From Oleiphilaceae bacterium (GTDB lineage Bacteria; Pseudomonadota; Gammaproteobacteria; Pseudomonadales; Oleiphilaceae), in the NCBI GenBank assembly GCA_022447365.1, contig JAKVBL010000006.1:1-64000 (forward strand): a stretch of DNA of 64,000 nt. The letters run 5' to 3'. The position numbers and the translations under genes were made by a program. Position 1 is the first letter of the stretch, and the number at the start of each line of letters is the position of its first letter. The notes beneath the pieces are model-generated. The model worked only from the letters and a program-made list of their open reading frames with translations. It ran no database searches and was not told where the DNA came from. Shown in pieces: positions 37,153-46,414 of the stretch.

Positions 37153-38040
37153 ATGAAGTTAGTTGTTGCATGTAAAGCTTGCTTGCTATGTCTAATTCTG
37201 AGTTTGTCGGCCTCTGTTTCGTTTGCGGATCTCCTAATTGAAAACGCGACTGAAAAAGCAGCTGAGCAAGCGCCTAGCAGCGTGGATGCAATTCAGCATA
37301 GCGATGTGAAGTTGGCCGAGTTTTACGTGCTTTATCAGTCAGTGCTGTCTGATTACCTTGTGCCAGGTGAGAAGAACGGTGTTGAACTTAATTTGGTCAA
37401 TTATGCCGAGCTTCGTTCTGACGATCGGTTAGATACGCTCATGCAGTTTTTGGCTGAATACGATTATGATCAACTACCGAATAAGCAAGAGCGTATTGCC
37501 TACTTCTTGAATGCGTACAACATTATGGCGATCAATATGGTTGTCGAAAATTGGCCCCTGAAAAGTCTTCGCGGTTTAGGGAATATGTTTCGTCCTGTGT
37601 GGACGCATAGTTGCGGCACATTCAATAACGAGCACATGACCCTGCGAAAGCTTGAGCATGATATTTTGCGAAAACAAAATGAGCCTCGCATTCATTTCGC
37701 TTTAAATTGCGCTTCTGTTTCATGTCCTGATTTGCGATCAGAGCCCTATGTTGGTGAGAGGCTCGAGCAACAGTTGTCCGAGCAGACCTTTGGCTTCTTT
37801 AAACAATCGGGAAAGGGCGTGGTTGTTGATGGCAATCAGATCAAGGTGACACCTTTGCTTGATTGGTTCGAGGAGGATTTTGAACCGATAGGTGGGGTGA
37901 CTGCTTTTCTTCATACATATCTGCCAAAAGATAGTATTCCTGGCGATTGGCAGCTTCAAGGTTTTCTTCCTTATGATTGGGAGGTCAATGCGCATCTCTC
38001 GGGATCAGAAAAACGCCAAATTAGAATGCGAGATAAGTAA
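37153..38040 (+). CDS. Secreted DUF547 protein
   Basis: 295 residues with a signal peptide at about 1-25 (LCLILSLSASVSFA). DUF547 core follows: LVNYAELR, KQERIAYFLNAYNIMAINMV, the histidine-cysteine block RIHFALNCASVSCPDLR and LLDWFEEDF. The conserved histidine and cysteines in the latter block look like a catalytic or metal site, but no activity is established that I know of. It lies between the CYTH gene (28-base gap) and glnE. Function unknown. Confidence 0.8.
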   Translation: MKLVVACKACLLCLILSLSASVSFADLLIENATEKAAEQAPSSVDAIQHSDVKLAEFYVLYQSVLSDYLVPGEKNGVELNLVNYAELRSDDRLDTLMQFLAEYDYDQLPNKQERIAYFLNAYNIMAINMVVENWPLKSLRGLGNMFRPVWTHSCGTFNNEHMTLRKLEHDILRKQNEPRIHFALNCASVSCPDLRSEPYVGERLEQQLSEQTFGFFKQSGKGVVVDGNQIKVTPLLDWFEEDFEPIGGVTAFLHTYLPKDSIPGDWQLQGFLPYDWEVNAHLSGSEKRQIRMRDK

Positions 38041-38155
38041 GTCTTTCGATTTCCTCTTCCGGCTTAAAACTTGACGCAGGGCAGCATTTTACCGAGATGC
38101 TTTGCTACACTTCTTCGCACTACTCGTATTCTTTATCGTTTCATTGGTATCCACT

Positions 38156-41059
38156 ATGTCGTTCGCACACTTTGTCGCTGAGCAACCATCCTCTTTACGC
38201 GCAAACGCTACCCGTTTTTTAGATCATGTTCAGGAAAGTGATTCTTATGAATCGCTGTCTGATGATTTCAAAGCAACGTTGACGCGAGCTTGTGCGCTCA
38301 GCCCTTTTGTTGCTGAGTTTGTCTCTAAGTACCCTGAAGTATTAGTTGATTGGCAGTCACCGGATTCGGCTTTGTTTTTAGGGCGATCTGAAAAATTGAT
38401 GACTCAGCTCTTAGCTCAGAAGCTAGACGAGTGTAATGATGAAACTCAAGCAATGGCTGTGTTACGCGTGTTTCGGAACACTGAGCAGGCGCGGATTATA
38501 TGGCGAGACATGAATGGTCTTGGCAATCTTGATCAGACGCTCGCCGAGGCCAGTGCGTTGGCTGATGTGTGTATTCAGCAATGTTTGATTTGGTTGCACG
38601 CACGTTTTATTGCGCGATACGGAACACCGCGCAACGCTGATGGCGAAGAGCAGAGAATGATTGTGCTCGGCATGGGTAAATTAGGTGCGCGCGAGCTCAA
38701 TGTGTCTTCTGATATCGACTTAATTTTTGCCTTTCCTGAAAAGGGCGAGACAGACCATCCAAAAAAGCCCATTGATAATCACCAATTTTTCTCAAAGTTG
38801 GGGCAGAAGCTGATTCATATGTTGGATGCTCAAACGGCAGAGGGTTTTGTCTTTCGCGTCGATATGCGTCTGCGGCCTTATGGAAGTAGTGGTGCCTTAG
38901 CTTTGAATCTGCGCGGTTTTGAAGATTACTTCCAAACACAAGGTCGTGAGTGGGAGCGTTTTGCCATGCTGAAGGCACGTGCAATCACTGGTACCAAAAA
39001 TGACCGAGCGGTGTTGCTGAAGAGTATCATTCAGCCATTCGTGTATCGTAAATATCCTGACTATTCGAGCTTTCAAGCTTTGCGAGACATGAAGCGACTC
39101 ATTATGTCTGAGGTGCATCGCAAAGGTGGCGATAGAAACATTAAGCTGGGTAGTGGTGGTATTCGTGAGGTTGAGTTTATCGCACAAGCCGCGCAACTCA
39201 TCTATGGAGGTCGTGACTTAAGACTCCAAGACACTGGTCTGCAAAGCGCTTATCGAACACTTGCTGAACAAGATTATCTGCCTAGTGAGTGGGTTGATCG
39301 TTTGTTAGAGGCATATAGTTACCTGCGCGATTTAGAGCACGCAATACAGGGGTATAAAGATCAGCAGACTCAGCAATTGCCTGATGAAGAAGCTGCACAA
39401 GATGCCGTTGTGCTGGCTATGAATGAAGAAAGTTGGGGCGCGTTAGTTGCCAGGCAAGCCAAGTTGCGTGCAAATGTATCGGCTATTTTTGAAGAGTTCC
39501 TGCAAGAAGATGCACAAAGCGAAGAGCATGAGGATGCTGGTGCTTATGAGTGGCTTCAGATCTGGCAGGTCGAAGACGATGAGCAGGGAAGTCGCACAGA
39601 GGCTTGGGCCAAGGAATTTGAACGGGCAGGGTATGATGATCCAGTTCTAGCCGCTCAGGCGATGGTTCAATTCAAAGACTTGCCGCGTTTTCGCTCGATG
39701 ACGCCAGCTGCGTATAAACGATTCGAAGAATTTTTGCCTCGCTTGCTTAATACGCTGGCAGTTGGCGGAGCGCCGAGCCTGACGTTAAAGCGCGTTTTGA
39801 AAGTAGTTCAAGCCGTCTTAGGGCGTTCTATCTATTTGGTTCTTCTTATTGAAAATGAGCAGGCGCTTCAACAGCTTTGTAAGTTGTGTTCAGAGAGTGA
39901 ATGGTTCGCTGAACATATTTCGGCCACGCCAGTTGTACTTGATGACTTACTAAAGCCGGAGTTGCTGTATACGCCGCCTAAACGCGAAGAGTTAAGTGAT
40001 GAGTTGCGTCAGTCCTTGTTACGTATTCCTGAGGAAGATCTTGAAGCGCAGATGGATTGTTTGAGGAATTTCAAACAGTCACATATGTTGCGTGTCGCAG
40101 CCGCTGAGATAAGCGGTGTCTTGCCTGTGATGAAAGTAAGTGATTACTTAACATGGTTGGCTGAAGCCTGTGTCGATTCGGCATTATCGATCGCTTTGCA
40201 CAACTTAAGTCAGAAACATGGTTTCCCAGAAGGGGACGAATTAGAAGGCGGCTATTCTGGGTTTGCTGTGGTCGGTTACGGCAAGCTTGGTGGTATTGAG
40301 CTGGGCTATAGTTCAGACCTCGATATGGTATTTATCTACGATGCCAATGACTTCGGCTCAACGGATGGCGATAAGCCAATTAATAATCAGCTTTTTTATA
40401 CTCGTTTAGGTCAGCGCTTGGTGCATATTTTGGGAGCCCAAACCTCTCAAGGGATATGTTATGAAGTGGACATGCGTTTGCGCCCCTCTGGTAATTCTGG
40501 AATGTTGGTGTCTTCGATTAAAGCCTTTGAAAAATACCAAAGAGAAGATGCTTGGACGTGGGAGCATCAGGCCTTAGTTCGTGCTCGCTGTGTTGCTGGT
40601 GATGAGCGGGTAATGGCTAAATTTGATGCAGTACGCGATGCAATTTTGAGTATGCCAAGAGAGCGCGCCAAGTTGCTTGAAGAAGTCCGAGTGATGAGAG
40701 AGAAGATGCATACGGCTGCAGCAGATAAGCTCGGCTCGATCGACATGGCAGAAAAAAATATCAAGCAAGGTCGAGGTGGATTGATTGATATTGAGTTCTT
40801 AACGCAGTTCTTGGTATTGGCCAATGCGCATGAGCATCCATCACTAACAGTTTGGTCAGATAATGTGCGCTTGTTGGAGGCACTTTCGTCAACCATTGAT
40901 GAAAAACTTTCGTATCAAGCTTTGGATGATGCGTACAGAGCCTTACGATCTGCGTTGCACAGAAAAAGTTTGTCAGGTGTTAGTTATCCTGAAGGATTGA
41001 AAGAGTTTCCGGTTGAGCGCGATGTGGCGCACGATGCGTTTGTAAAAATCTTCGGTTAA
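38156..41059 (+). CDS. glnE: Glutamine synthetase adenylyltransferase/adenylyl-removing enzyme
   Basis: 967 residues from ATG 38156. GlnE adds AMP to GlnA Tyr397 when nitrogen is ample and removes it when it is scarce, under PII control. The two nucleotidyltransferase domains are visible by GMGKLGARELNVSSDIDLIF (about residues 171-190) and GYGKLGGIELGYSSDLDMVF (about 700-719), each followed by a helical domain (RGGIREVEF-type blocks). An in-frame TTG at 38102 adds a hydrophobic stretch resembling a signal peptide, which does not suit a cytosolic enzyme. Confidence 0.94.
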   Translation: MSFAHFVAEQPSSLRANATRFLDHVQESDSYESLSDDFKATLTRACALSPFVAEFVSKYPEVLVDWQSPDSALFLGRSEKLMTQLLAQKLDECNDETQAMAVLRVFRNTEQARIIWRDMNGLGNLDQTLAEASALADVCIQQCLIWLHARFIARYGTPRNADGEEQRMIVLGMGKLGARELNVSSDIDLIFAFPEKGETDHPKKPIDNHQFFSKLGQKLIHMLDAQTAEGFVFRVDMRLRPYGSSGALALNLRGFEDYFQTQGREWERFAMLKARAITGTKNDRAVLLKSIIQPFVYRKYPDYSSFQALRDMKRLIMSEVHRKGGDRNIKLGSGGIREVEFIAQAAQLIYGGRDLRLQDTGLQSAYRTLAEQDYLPSEWVDRLLEAYSYLRDLEHAIQGYKDQQTQQLPDEEAAQDAVVLAMNEESWGALVARQAKLRANVSAIFEEFLQEDAQSEEHEDAGAYEWLQIWQVEDDEQGSRTEAWAKEFERAGYDDPVLAAQAMVQFKDLPRFRSMTPAAYKRFEEFLPRLLNTLAVGGAPSLTLKRVLKVVQAVLGRSIYLVLLIENEQALQQLCKLCSESEWFAEHISATPVVLDDLLKPELLYTPPKREELSDELRQSLLRIPEEDLEAQMDCLRNFKQSHMLRVAAAEISGVLPVMKVSDYLTWLAEACVDSALSIALHNLSQKHGFPEGDELEGGYSGFAVVGYGKLGGIELGYSSDLDMVFIYDANDFGSTDGDKPINNQLFYTRLGQRLVHILGAQTSQGICYEVDMRLRPSGNSGMLVSSIKAFEKYQREDAWTWEHQALVRARCVAGDERVMAKFDAVRDAILSMPRERAKLLEEVRVMREKMHTAAADKLGSIDMAEKNIKQGRGGLIDIEFLTQFLVLANAHEHPSLTVWSDNVRLLEALSSTIDEKLSYQALDDAYRALRSALHRKSLSGVSYPEGLKEFPVERDVAHDAFVKIFG

Positions 41060-41206
41060 TCACCATGTTGATATCAAGGATTTATCTTTCAGCTCAACTT
41101 ATTCGTAGGCGAAAACGCTTGTCTTTGGTAGAATGCCCAACCTTTTATTTTTATTATTGAAACTCAAGCTAGCTAAGGCGCTAGCCACTGTAAGGAGTGA
41201 AGCACG

Positions 41207-42127
41207 ATGTCGATGGCTGATAGAGATGGCCTGATTTGGTTTGACGGAAAAATGGTACCTTGGCGTGATGCTCAGGTGCACGTACTCACGCATACATTGC
41301 ACTATGGTATGGGTGTGTTTGAAGGCGTCCGTGCTTATGAAACTTCTGAAGGTACAGCGATCTTTAAGCTTCAGGATCACACTGATCGTCTTTTCCGTTC
41401 TGCGCACATCATGCACATGGAAATGCCTTATACCAAAGAAGAAATCAATGAAGCGCAGAAAGCTGTTGTTCGCGAGAACAATCTGAAAGAAGCGTATTTG
41501 CGTCCAATGGTGTTCTTTGGTTCTGAAGGCATGGGTTTGCGTGCTGATAACTTAAAAGTACACGTGATTGTTGCTGCTTGGGAGTGGCCATCATATATGT
41601 CACCTGAGCTTCGCGAGCAGGGTATTAAAGTACGTACTTCTTCTTACACGCGTCATCATGTGAACATCAGCATGTGTAAAGCGAAGGCTAACGGACATTA
41701 CATCAATTCTATGTTGGCTTTGCGTGAAGCATTAGATAGCGGTTGTGATGAAGCATTGCTTTTGGATAACGAAGGTTACGTTGCAGAAGGTTCTGGCGAG
41801 AACATCTTTATTATCCGTGAAGGTAAGATGTTCACACCTGAGCTTACTTCATGCTTGGATGGCTTAACGCGTCGTACTATCTTCGCTTTTGCGGAAGAGC
41901 TAGGCGTTGAGATCATTGAGAAGCGTATTACACGTGATGAAGTATATGTGGCTGACGAAGCATTCTTTACCGGAACTGCTGCGGAAGTTCTTCCAATTCG
42001 TGAATTGGATGGACGTAAGATTGGTAATGGCGCACGTGGTCCATTGACCGAGAAGTTCCAAACTATGTACTTTGACGCAGTTAAAGGTAAGCGTGAGCAA
42101 AACCAAGACTGGCTGACGCTAGTTTAA
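41207..42127 (+). CDS. ilvE: Branched-chain amino acid aminotransferase
   Basis: 306 residues, fold type IV PLP enzyme that makes leucine, isoleucine and valine from their keto acids with glutamate. The PLP lysine is K160 in CKAKANGHYINS. Other blocks: HYGMGVFEGVRAY near 32-44, EGSGENIFII and FFTGTAAEVLPI. AAGGAG at 41192-41197 is the ribosome binding site. It follows glnE and precedes waaF as in Pseudomonas. Confidence 0.96.
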   Translation: MSMADRDGLIWFDGKMVPWRDAQVHVLTHTLHYGMGVFEGVRAYETSEGTAIFKLQDHTDRLFRSAHIMHMEMPYTKEEINEAQKAVVRENNLKEAYLRPMVFFGSEGMGLRADNLKVHVIVAAWEWPSYMSPELREQGIKVRTSSYTRHHVNISMCKAKANGHYINSMLALREALDSGCDEALLLDNEGYVAEGSGENIFIIREGKMFTPELTSCLDGLTRRTIFAFAEELGVEIIEKRITRDEVYVADEAFFTGTAAEVLPIRELDGRKIGNGARGPLTEKFQTMYFDAVKGKREQNQDWLTLV

Positions 42128-42156
42128 TTGCGTTTTACGGTATCGGAGATACTGAT

Positions 42157-43167
42157 TTGAAAATTTTTATCGTAGGCCCGTCCTGGGTTGGCGATATGGT
42201 GATGGCGCAGAGTTTATTTATTGCTTTGCGTCGACTCCACCCATCTGCACAAATAGATGTTCTTGCTCCAGCTTGGAGTCGCCCCATAATTGAAGCAATG
42301 CCTGAAGTGAATAAAGCCATTGATATGCCTTTAGGGCATGGTGTGCTTGCTATTAAATCTCGCAGAATGCTTGGGCATAGTTTGCGTTCAGAGCAATACG
42401 ACTGGGCGATTGTCCTTCCAAATTCGTTTAAGTCGGCATTGATTCCGTGGTTTGCGAAGATTCCTCGACGTACTGCCTGGAAAGGTGAAATGCGCTATGG
42501 CGTGGTCAATGATTTGCGTCAGCTAGATAAAAGCGTTTTTTCATTGATGGTGCATAAGTATGTTGGGCTCGCTTATGACAAGGGAACAACGCCAGATGCA
42601 TTTGAGTGTCCGGCTCCCTTGCTTGTTCCTGCGACAGAGAATATTGCTAAAGCGATGACGAAGTTCGGTTTGGACAAGAGTAAGTCGGTGCTAGCGCTAT
42701 GTCCGGGTGCGGAGTTTGGGCGTGCTAAGAAGTGGCCAGAGAGGCACTATGCAGAGATCGCACGTCGCCATATTGCTGAAGGTGGACAAGTTTGGTTATT
42801 TGGGTCTCAGAATGATGTGCCCGCATGTGGGGCTATTGCCGATTCTATCGATCAAGATTGTGTTAGTTTGCTGGCAGGCAATACCAGCCTAGAAGAGGCG
42901 GTTGCGTTAATGTCTCAAGCTGATTTGGCCTTAGCCAATGACTCAGGCTTGATGCACGCAGCGGCCGCATTGAATGTCCCAACGCTTGGCTTGTTTGGTT
43001 CAACCTCTCCAGATTACACACCGCCACTCAGTGAGAAGTCTGCGGTTATAAAAGCTGACATAGACTGTAGTCCATGTTTCAAGCGTGATTGCCCATTTGG
43101 TCACTATAAGTGTTTGGAGGAGATGATGCCGGATAGGGTTTGGACGGCTTTGCAGGGTTTAAAATAG
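42157..43167 (+). CDS. waaF: ADP-heptose:LPS heptosyltransferase II
   Basis: 336 residues, GT9 family, adds the second heptose to the LPS inner core at the cytosolic face. MKIFIVGPSWVGDMVMAQSLF is the WaaF start, LCPGAEFGRAKKWPERHYAE binds the ADP part, and LLAGNTSLEEAVALMSQADLALANDSGLMHAAAAL and FGSTSPDYTPPL are typical. The start codon is TTG (42157), placed by CGGAGAT at 42144-42150. No waaC or waaG follows, unlike Pseudomonas. Confidence 0.94.
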   Translation: MKIFIVGPSWVGDMVMAQSLFIALRRLHPSAQIDVLAPAWSRPIIEAMPEVNKAIDMPLGHGVLAIKSRRMLGHSLRSEQYDWAIVLPNSFKSALIPWFAKIPRRTAWKGEMRYGVVNDLRQLDKSVFSLMVHKYVGLAYDKGTTPDAFECPAPLLVPATENIAKAMTKFGLDKSKSVLALCPGAEFGRAKKWPERHYAEIARRHIAEGGQVWLFGSQNDVPACGAIADSIDQDCVSLLAGNTSLEEAVALMSQADLALANDSGLMHAAAALNVPTLGLFGSTSPDYTPPLSEKSAVIKADIDCSPCFKRDCPFGHYKCLEEMMPDRVWTALQGLK

Positions 43168-43356
43168 CTACTGCGACAACTTGGGCAGTGTTGAAAGCGA
43201 GCTCAAAATGCTCATTTATTCGCATATAAACTCTGTGTTCTCGCAACGCTTTCGCCTTGCCCACGTTTCTCTCGTAACGCTATCTGCCTCAATTTCATTT
43301 GGTTGAAAGTTAAAGTTTGCTCTCTTGTTCTCTTAGTACATTGGTTTAGTAATATT

Positions 43357-43384
43357 GGGGTCAGAGTACTTTTACTCTGACCCC
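43357..43384. repeat. REP-like hairpin repeat, copy 2
   Basis: A perfect 12-bp stem, GGGGTCAGAGTA with TACTCTGACCCC, and loop CTTT. Nearly identical to 34305-34332. It lies between the convergent waaF and gmhA genes in an otherwise featureless 239-base gap (43168-43406). Confidence 0.85.
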
Positions 43385-43406
43385 GATCTATGAGCGTCCA
43401 GCGTTC

Positions 43407-43994
43407 TCAATCCTTGGGAAGCTCTGGGCATAGCGCTTGTTCAATTCCATCGCAAAGAATATGACCTAACATAATGTGTGCTTCTTGGATTGTTGCAGTA
43501 AGCGGCGCAGGAACCGCTAAGCAAGTGTCCGATATTTCCTTAAGTTGGCCTTTTTCGCCACTCATACCAATCACTTTGATGCCTTTTTTACGCGCGACAT
43601 CGATGGCCTTGATTACGTTTCCAGAGTTACCAGATGTTGAGATAGCGACAAGTACATCGCCTGCTTGACCAAGTCCTGATAGTTGTCTTGCAAAGACTTC
43701 GTCATAGCCATAGTCATTACCGATCGCGGTTAAGGCTGAGGTGTCAGTGGTTAGTGCGATGGCTGGCAATGATTCACGATCAAAGCGATAGCGGCCAACG
43801 AGTTCAGCAGCAAGATGTTGAGCATCCGAGGCGCTTCCTCCGTTACCAATAAACAGTACTTTTTTACCTGCACGTATCGCTTCAACACAAAGTTGAATGG
43901 AGGTTTCTAGCTGCTCGAGGATGGCAGCATCATTTGAAATACGTGTTTTTGCTTCGATGCTGCGTTCAATATGCGCTTTGATGCGTTGACTCAT
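43407..43994 (-). CDS. gmhA: Sedoheptulose-7-phosphate isomerase
   Basis: 195 residues, SIS-domain enzyme making D-glycero-D-manno-heptose 7-phosphate, the first step to ADP-heptose. Seen: KVLFIGNGGSASDAQHLAAELVGRY, the substrate loop VAISTSGNSGNVI and IQEAHIMLGHILCDGIE with zinc-site residues. ATG 43994 has GGA 8 bases upstream; TTG 44006 is an alternative. It is downstream of gmhB in the same direction, so two heptose steps are together. Confidence 0.93.
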   Translation of the reverse strand: MSQRIKAHIERSIEAKTRISNDAAILEQLETSIQLCVEAIRAGKKVLFIGNGGSASDAQHLAAELVGRYRFDRESLPAIALTTDTSALTAIGNDYGYDEVFARQLSGLGQAGDVLVAISTSGNSGNVIKAIDVARKKGIKVIGMSGEKGQLKEISDTCLAVPAPLTATIQEAHIMLGHILCDGIEQALCPELPKD

Positions 43995-44037
43995 ATGATT
44001 ATCCAATTAGTTCGCGAGTATTTTCTTGGGGCGTAGT

Positions 44038-44607
44038 TTACAACAGTCTTGTGACGCTGCTAAGGCTTCGTGTCTTGTAAAATCGTTTAGATTTTTCCAA
44101 ATAAAGCTCTGGGAATATGCGGCTTCGGTGCGCGCTGTGCACATTTGGATCTTTGAATAAGACGGCTTTGCCGACGCCGGCAGTACGAGCTACTGAGACA
44201 TCAGAGCTGCTATCGCCAACCAAAATGCTGTCAGCCAATCGTAATTTGAAGTCGCGCGTTGCTTTTGTGATCATGCCTGGTCTTGGTTTTCTGCATGTAC
44301 AAGGTTGAGAAAACTTTGGATGATGCGGGCAGTGATAAGTATGCTGAACGCGAATTCCCTGCTTAGAAAACATGGATTCTATCCAATGTGTAAAAGATTG
44401 GAACGTCGCTTCGTCGTAGTATTTGCGTGCGATGCCGCTCTGATTTGTCACGATAATAATGGCATAGCTTTTTCGTTGCGCCTCTTTGCAAAGATCGAAA
44501 ATGCCATCAACAAAATCGCAGTCTTCTTGGCGATGCACGTAGCCATGGTTCACGTTAATAACGCCATCTCTATCGAGTAAAAGTGCTTTGCGCGTTGGCG
44601 TTGTCAT
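44038..44607 (-). CDS. gmhB: D-glycero-beta-D-manno-heptose 1,7-bisphosphate phosphatase
   Basis: 189 residues of the HAD superfamily; removes the 7-phosphate in ADP-heptose synthesis. The nucleophile motif LLLDRDGVINV, VTNQSGIARKYY and LVGDSSSDVSVARTAG are the three HAD motifs. The zinc site is C-P-H-H with CTCRKPRPG. Its start overlaps the stop of the upstream glycosyltransferase by four bases. The C-terminal tail after the core (about 20 residues, basic) is longer than usual. Confidence 0.9.
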   Translation of the reverse strand: MTTPTRKALLLDRDGVINVNHGYVHRQEDCDFVDGIFDLCKEAQRKSYAIIIVTNQSGIARKYYDEATFQSFTHWIESMFSKQGIRVQHTYHCPHHPKFSQPCTCRKPRPGMITKATRDFKLRLADSILVGDSSSDVSVARTAGVGKAVLFKDPNVHSAHRSRIFPELYLEKSKRFYKTRSLSSVTRLL

Positions 44608-46304
44608 GCTGTTGTTTTATCCATTTCTTTCAGGATTTGTTCTGCAAGTAATTGATGCCCCTCTGCTGAAAAATGCGTTGGGTCGTCGTAGTGTGTTTGC
44701 ATATTGCGTTCAAATACGTCGTAGCATTTTATGAGAGAGGTCTTGCTGTGTTTTTGAGCCAGTTCGGCGAGAGCGGCATTATAAGCTTTAATCGCTTGGT
44801 TGCGAGATTTATCGTGATTGGGGGCTGTTTCGATCAACACCACGGAGGACTGCGTTTTATTGATGATGGTTTCTATATTTTCTTTGTATTCGTTCAAAGG
44901 AACTTGGTTTTGCATGCCAAATAGTTTGCCTAGCCCTATTTTTCGACCGTATTTCTTCCATTTTTTTACCCAGCGTCGAAGAAATCTACGAGTGGATGAG
45001 TCAGGGTAATACAGCACATAAGGCGCGGCTTTGATTGTCAGCCAGCTATCGACAAGGCCATATTGAATGAAAATAATTTCGATCTTCGGGTGTTCGTAGT
45101 CTTTGAAAAATTCGAGCGCTTCACGCGTAGTAGACATGGTCAGTCCGCAATTCTGTATTGAACGCTCAAAGTGGCGCCCAACTATGTCGGCATATACTGG
45201 TGCCTTGAGTTGCTCTGTACCACAGGTATTGCAGTCGCCTAAAAACAGAAACTGAGCTTGAGTCTCTGTTAGAGAGGCGTACTTGTCTTGATATGCGTTT
45301 AGCATGCGCGTGCTCGTGAGTTGTGTTTTTGCATACTCGAATGCATCGTTTTCCATACTCGCTAATCGCCTGACCTTATGACTATTGCCAAGTTTTGCAG
45401 AGATTTCACTGCGTAACTCTTCCACCGAGTTCGCTTGAATAATTGCTTCGTTCGGAAGCAGTGAGGCTGCGCCTGATACTTTAGTTGATAGTACGGGTGT
45501 ATCTGCTTGCAGCGCTTCGATCATGCTTAAACTCAATCCCTCCCGGGTCGAGTTAATAACAAGTGCATCGGCTCCGTAGAGAAATCGTCGCGCGTTATGT
45601 TGGTGGCCGATAAGCTTAATATGTTCTGACTCGTATTCTTTTAACGCTTTTTTTTCTGGACCATCGCCAACAATGATTAGATTAACGGGCAAAGTCTGGC
45701 AGGCTTTCATCACGTTTGAATATGCTTTGACCTTTGCAAGCCTTCCAATGCAAATCAGTATTGGCCAATCAGGGGTCAAATCATAATTGGCTATTAGTTC
45801 GGCCCGCAAGATGCCTGAATCCGCGTTAAAAAGATCTATGCCATTCTCAATGCAGGTGCTGGTGACGGCTTGTTTTTGTAGTTGTGTTTGAATGTCACGA
45901 CTAACTGCGATCACTGCATCAACGTGTTTCACTGAAGGATAGTTTTCTTTGAAACCGTGGATAGTGACAAGTTTTTTGATGCTTCTAGAGAGCTTTAAGG
46001 CATTGATCAGTTCGACAGACTTTAATCCATGACAGTGAATGATATCGGGTTTGAAAGCGTCAATGGCTTCTTGTACGGATTGAGAAAGTTGGGGGTTTTT
46101 GCGTGAAAGCGTGCTGTCAACAGAGAAGGTTTGTTGGGGCACTTGTTCACACAATGCTTGGTGCGCAACAAGACTGAGGATCGAATCATTATGCGAATTG
46201 AAGTATGCGATCAACTTGAGTATTTGCTGCTCCATGCCACCTTGTAACAAACCGTTTTGATTAGGCTTTGATAGGCAGAGTAAGAGAATGCGTGTTTGAC
46301 TCAT
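44604..46304 (-). CDS. GT4 glycosyltransferase fused to a C-terminal SGNH/GDSL-like domain
   Basis: 566 residues. The N-terminal 345 form a GT4 glycosyltransferase of the GT-B fold: GGMEQQILKL at the acceptor side, ILICIGRLAKVKAY at the donor domain start, and the nucleotide-sugar EX7E site EGLSLSMIE. After about residue 350 a second domain begins with FLFLGDCNTCG, a GDS-like block I, and ends with DDPTHFSAEGHQLL, the Asp-x2-His block V of SGNH hydrolases. Such domains often add or remove acetyl groups on sugars. It is operonic with gmhB and gmhA, so it likely acts on LPS core; substrates are unknown. Confidence 0.75.
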   Translation of the reverse strand: MSQTRILLLCLSKPNQNGLLQGGMEQQILKLIAYFNSHNDSILSLVAHQALCEQVPQQTFSVDSTLSRKNPQLSQSVQEAIDAFKPDIIHCHGLKSVELINALKLSRSIKKLVTIHGFKENYPSVKHVDAVIAVSRDIQTQLQKQAVTSTCIENGIDLFNADSGILRAELIANYDLTPDWPILICIGRLAKVKAYSNVMKACQTLPVNLIIVGDGPEKKALKEYESEHIKLIGHQHNARRFLYGADALVINSTREGLSLSMIEALQADTPVLSTKVSGAASLLPNEAIIQANSVEELRSEISAKLGNSHKVRRLASMENDAFEYAKTQLTSTRMLNAYQDKYASLTETQAQFLFLGDCNTCGTEQLKAPVYADIVGRHFERSIQNCGLTMSTTREALEFFKDYEHPKIEIIFIQYGLVDSWLTIKAAPYVLYYPDSSTRRFLRRWVKKWKKYGRKIGLGKLFGMQNQVPLNEYKENIETIINKTQSSVVLIETAPNHDKSRNQAIKAYNAALAELAQKHSKTSLIKCYDVFERNMQTHYDDPTHFSAEGHQLLAEQILKEMDKTTA

Positions 46305-46414
46305 AAAGAAATTCGAATTATCACGGTTGCGTTGACTATAGGCTGTAATTCAATGGTATATGCTCTAAACTGCACAGCCAATTTCTTGTTTCTATCTGTC
46401 TGTTTCTCAATTAT

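Noticed and set aside
38102..38155. Extended glnE start with a signal-peptide-like N terminus
   Set aside because: The added residues are hydrophobic and unlike GlnE, which is cytosolic; ATG 38156 begins family-like sequence.
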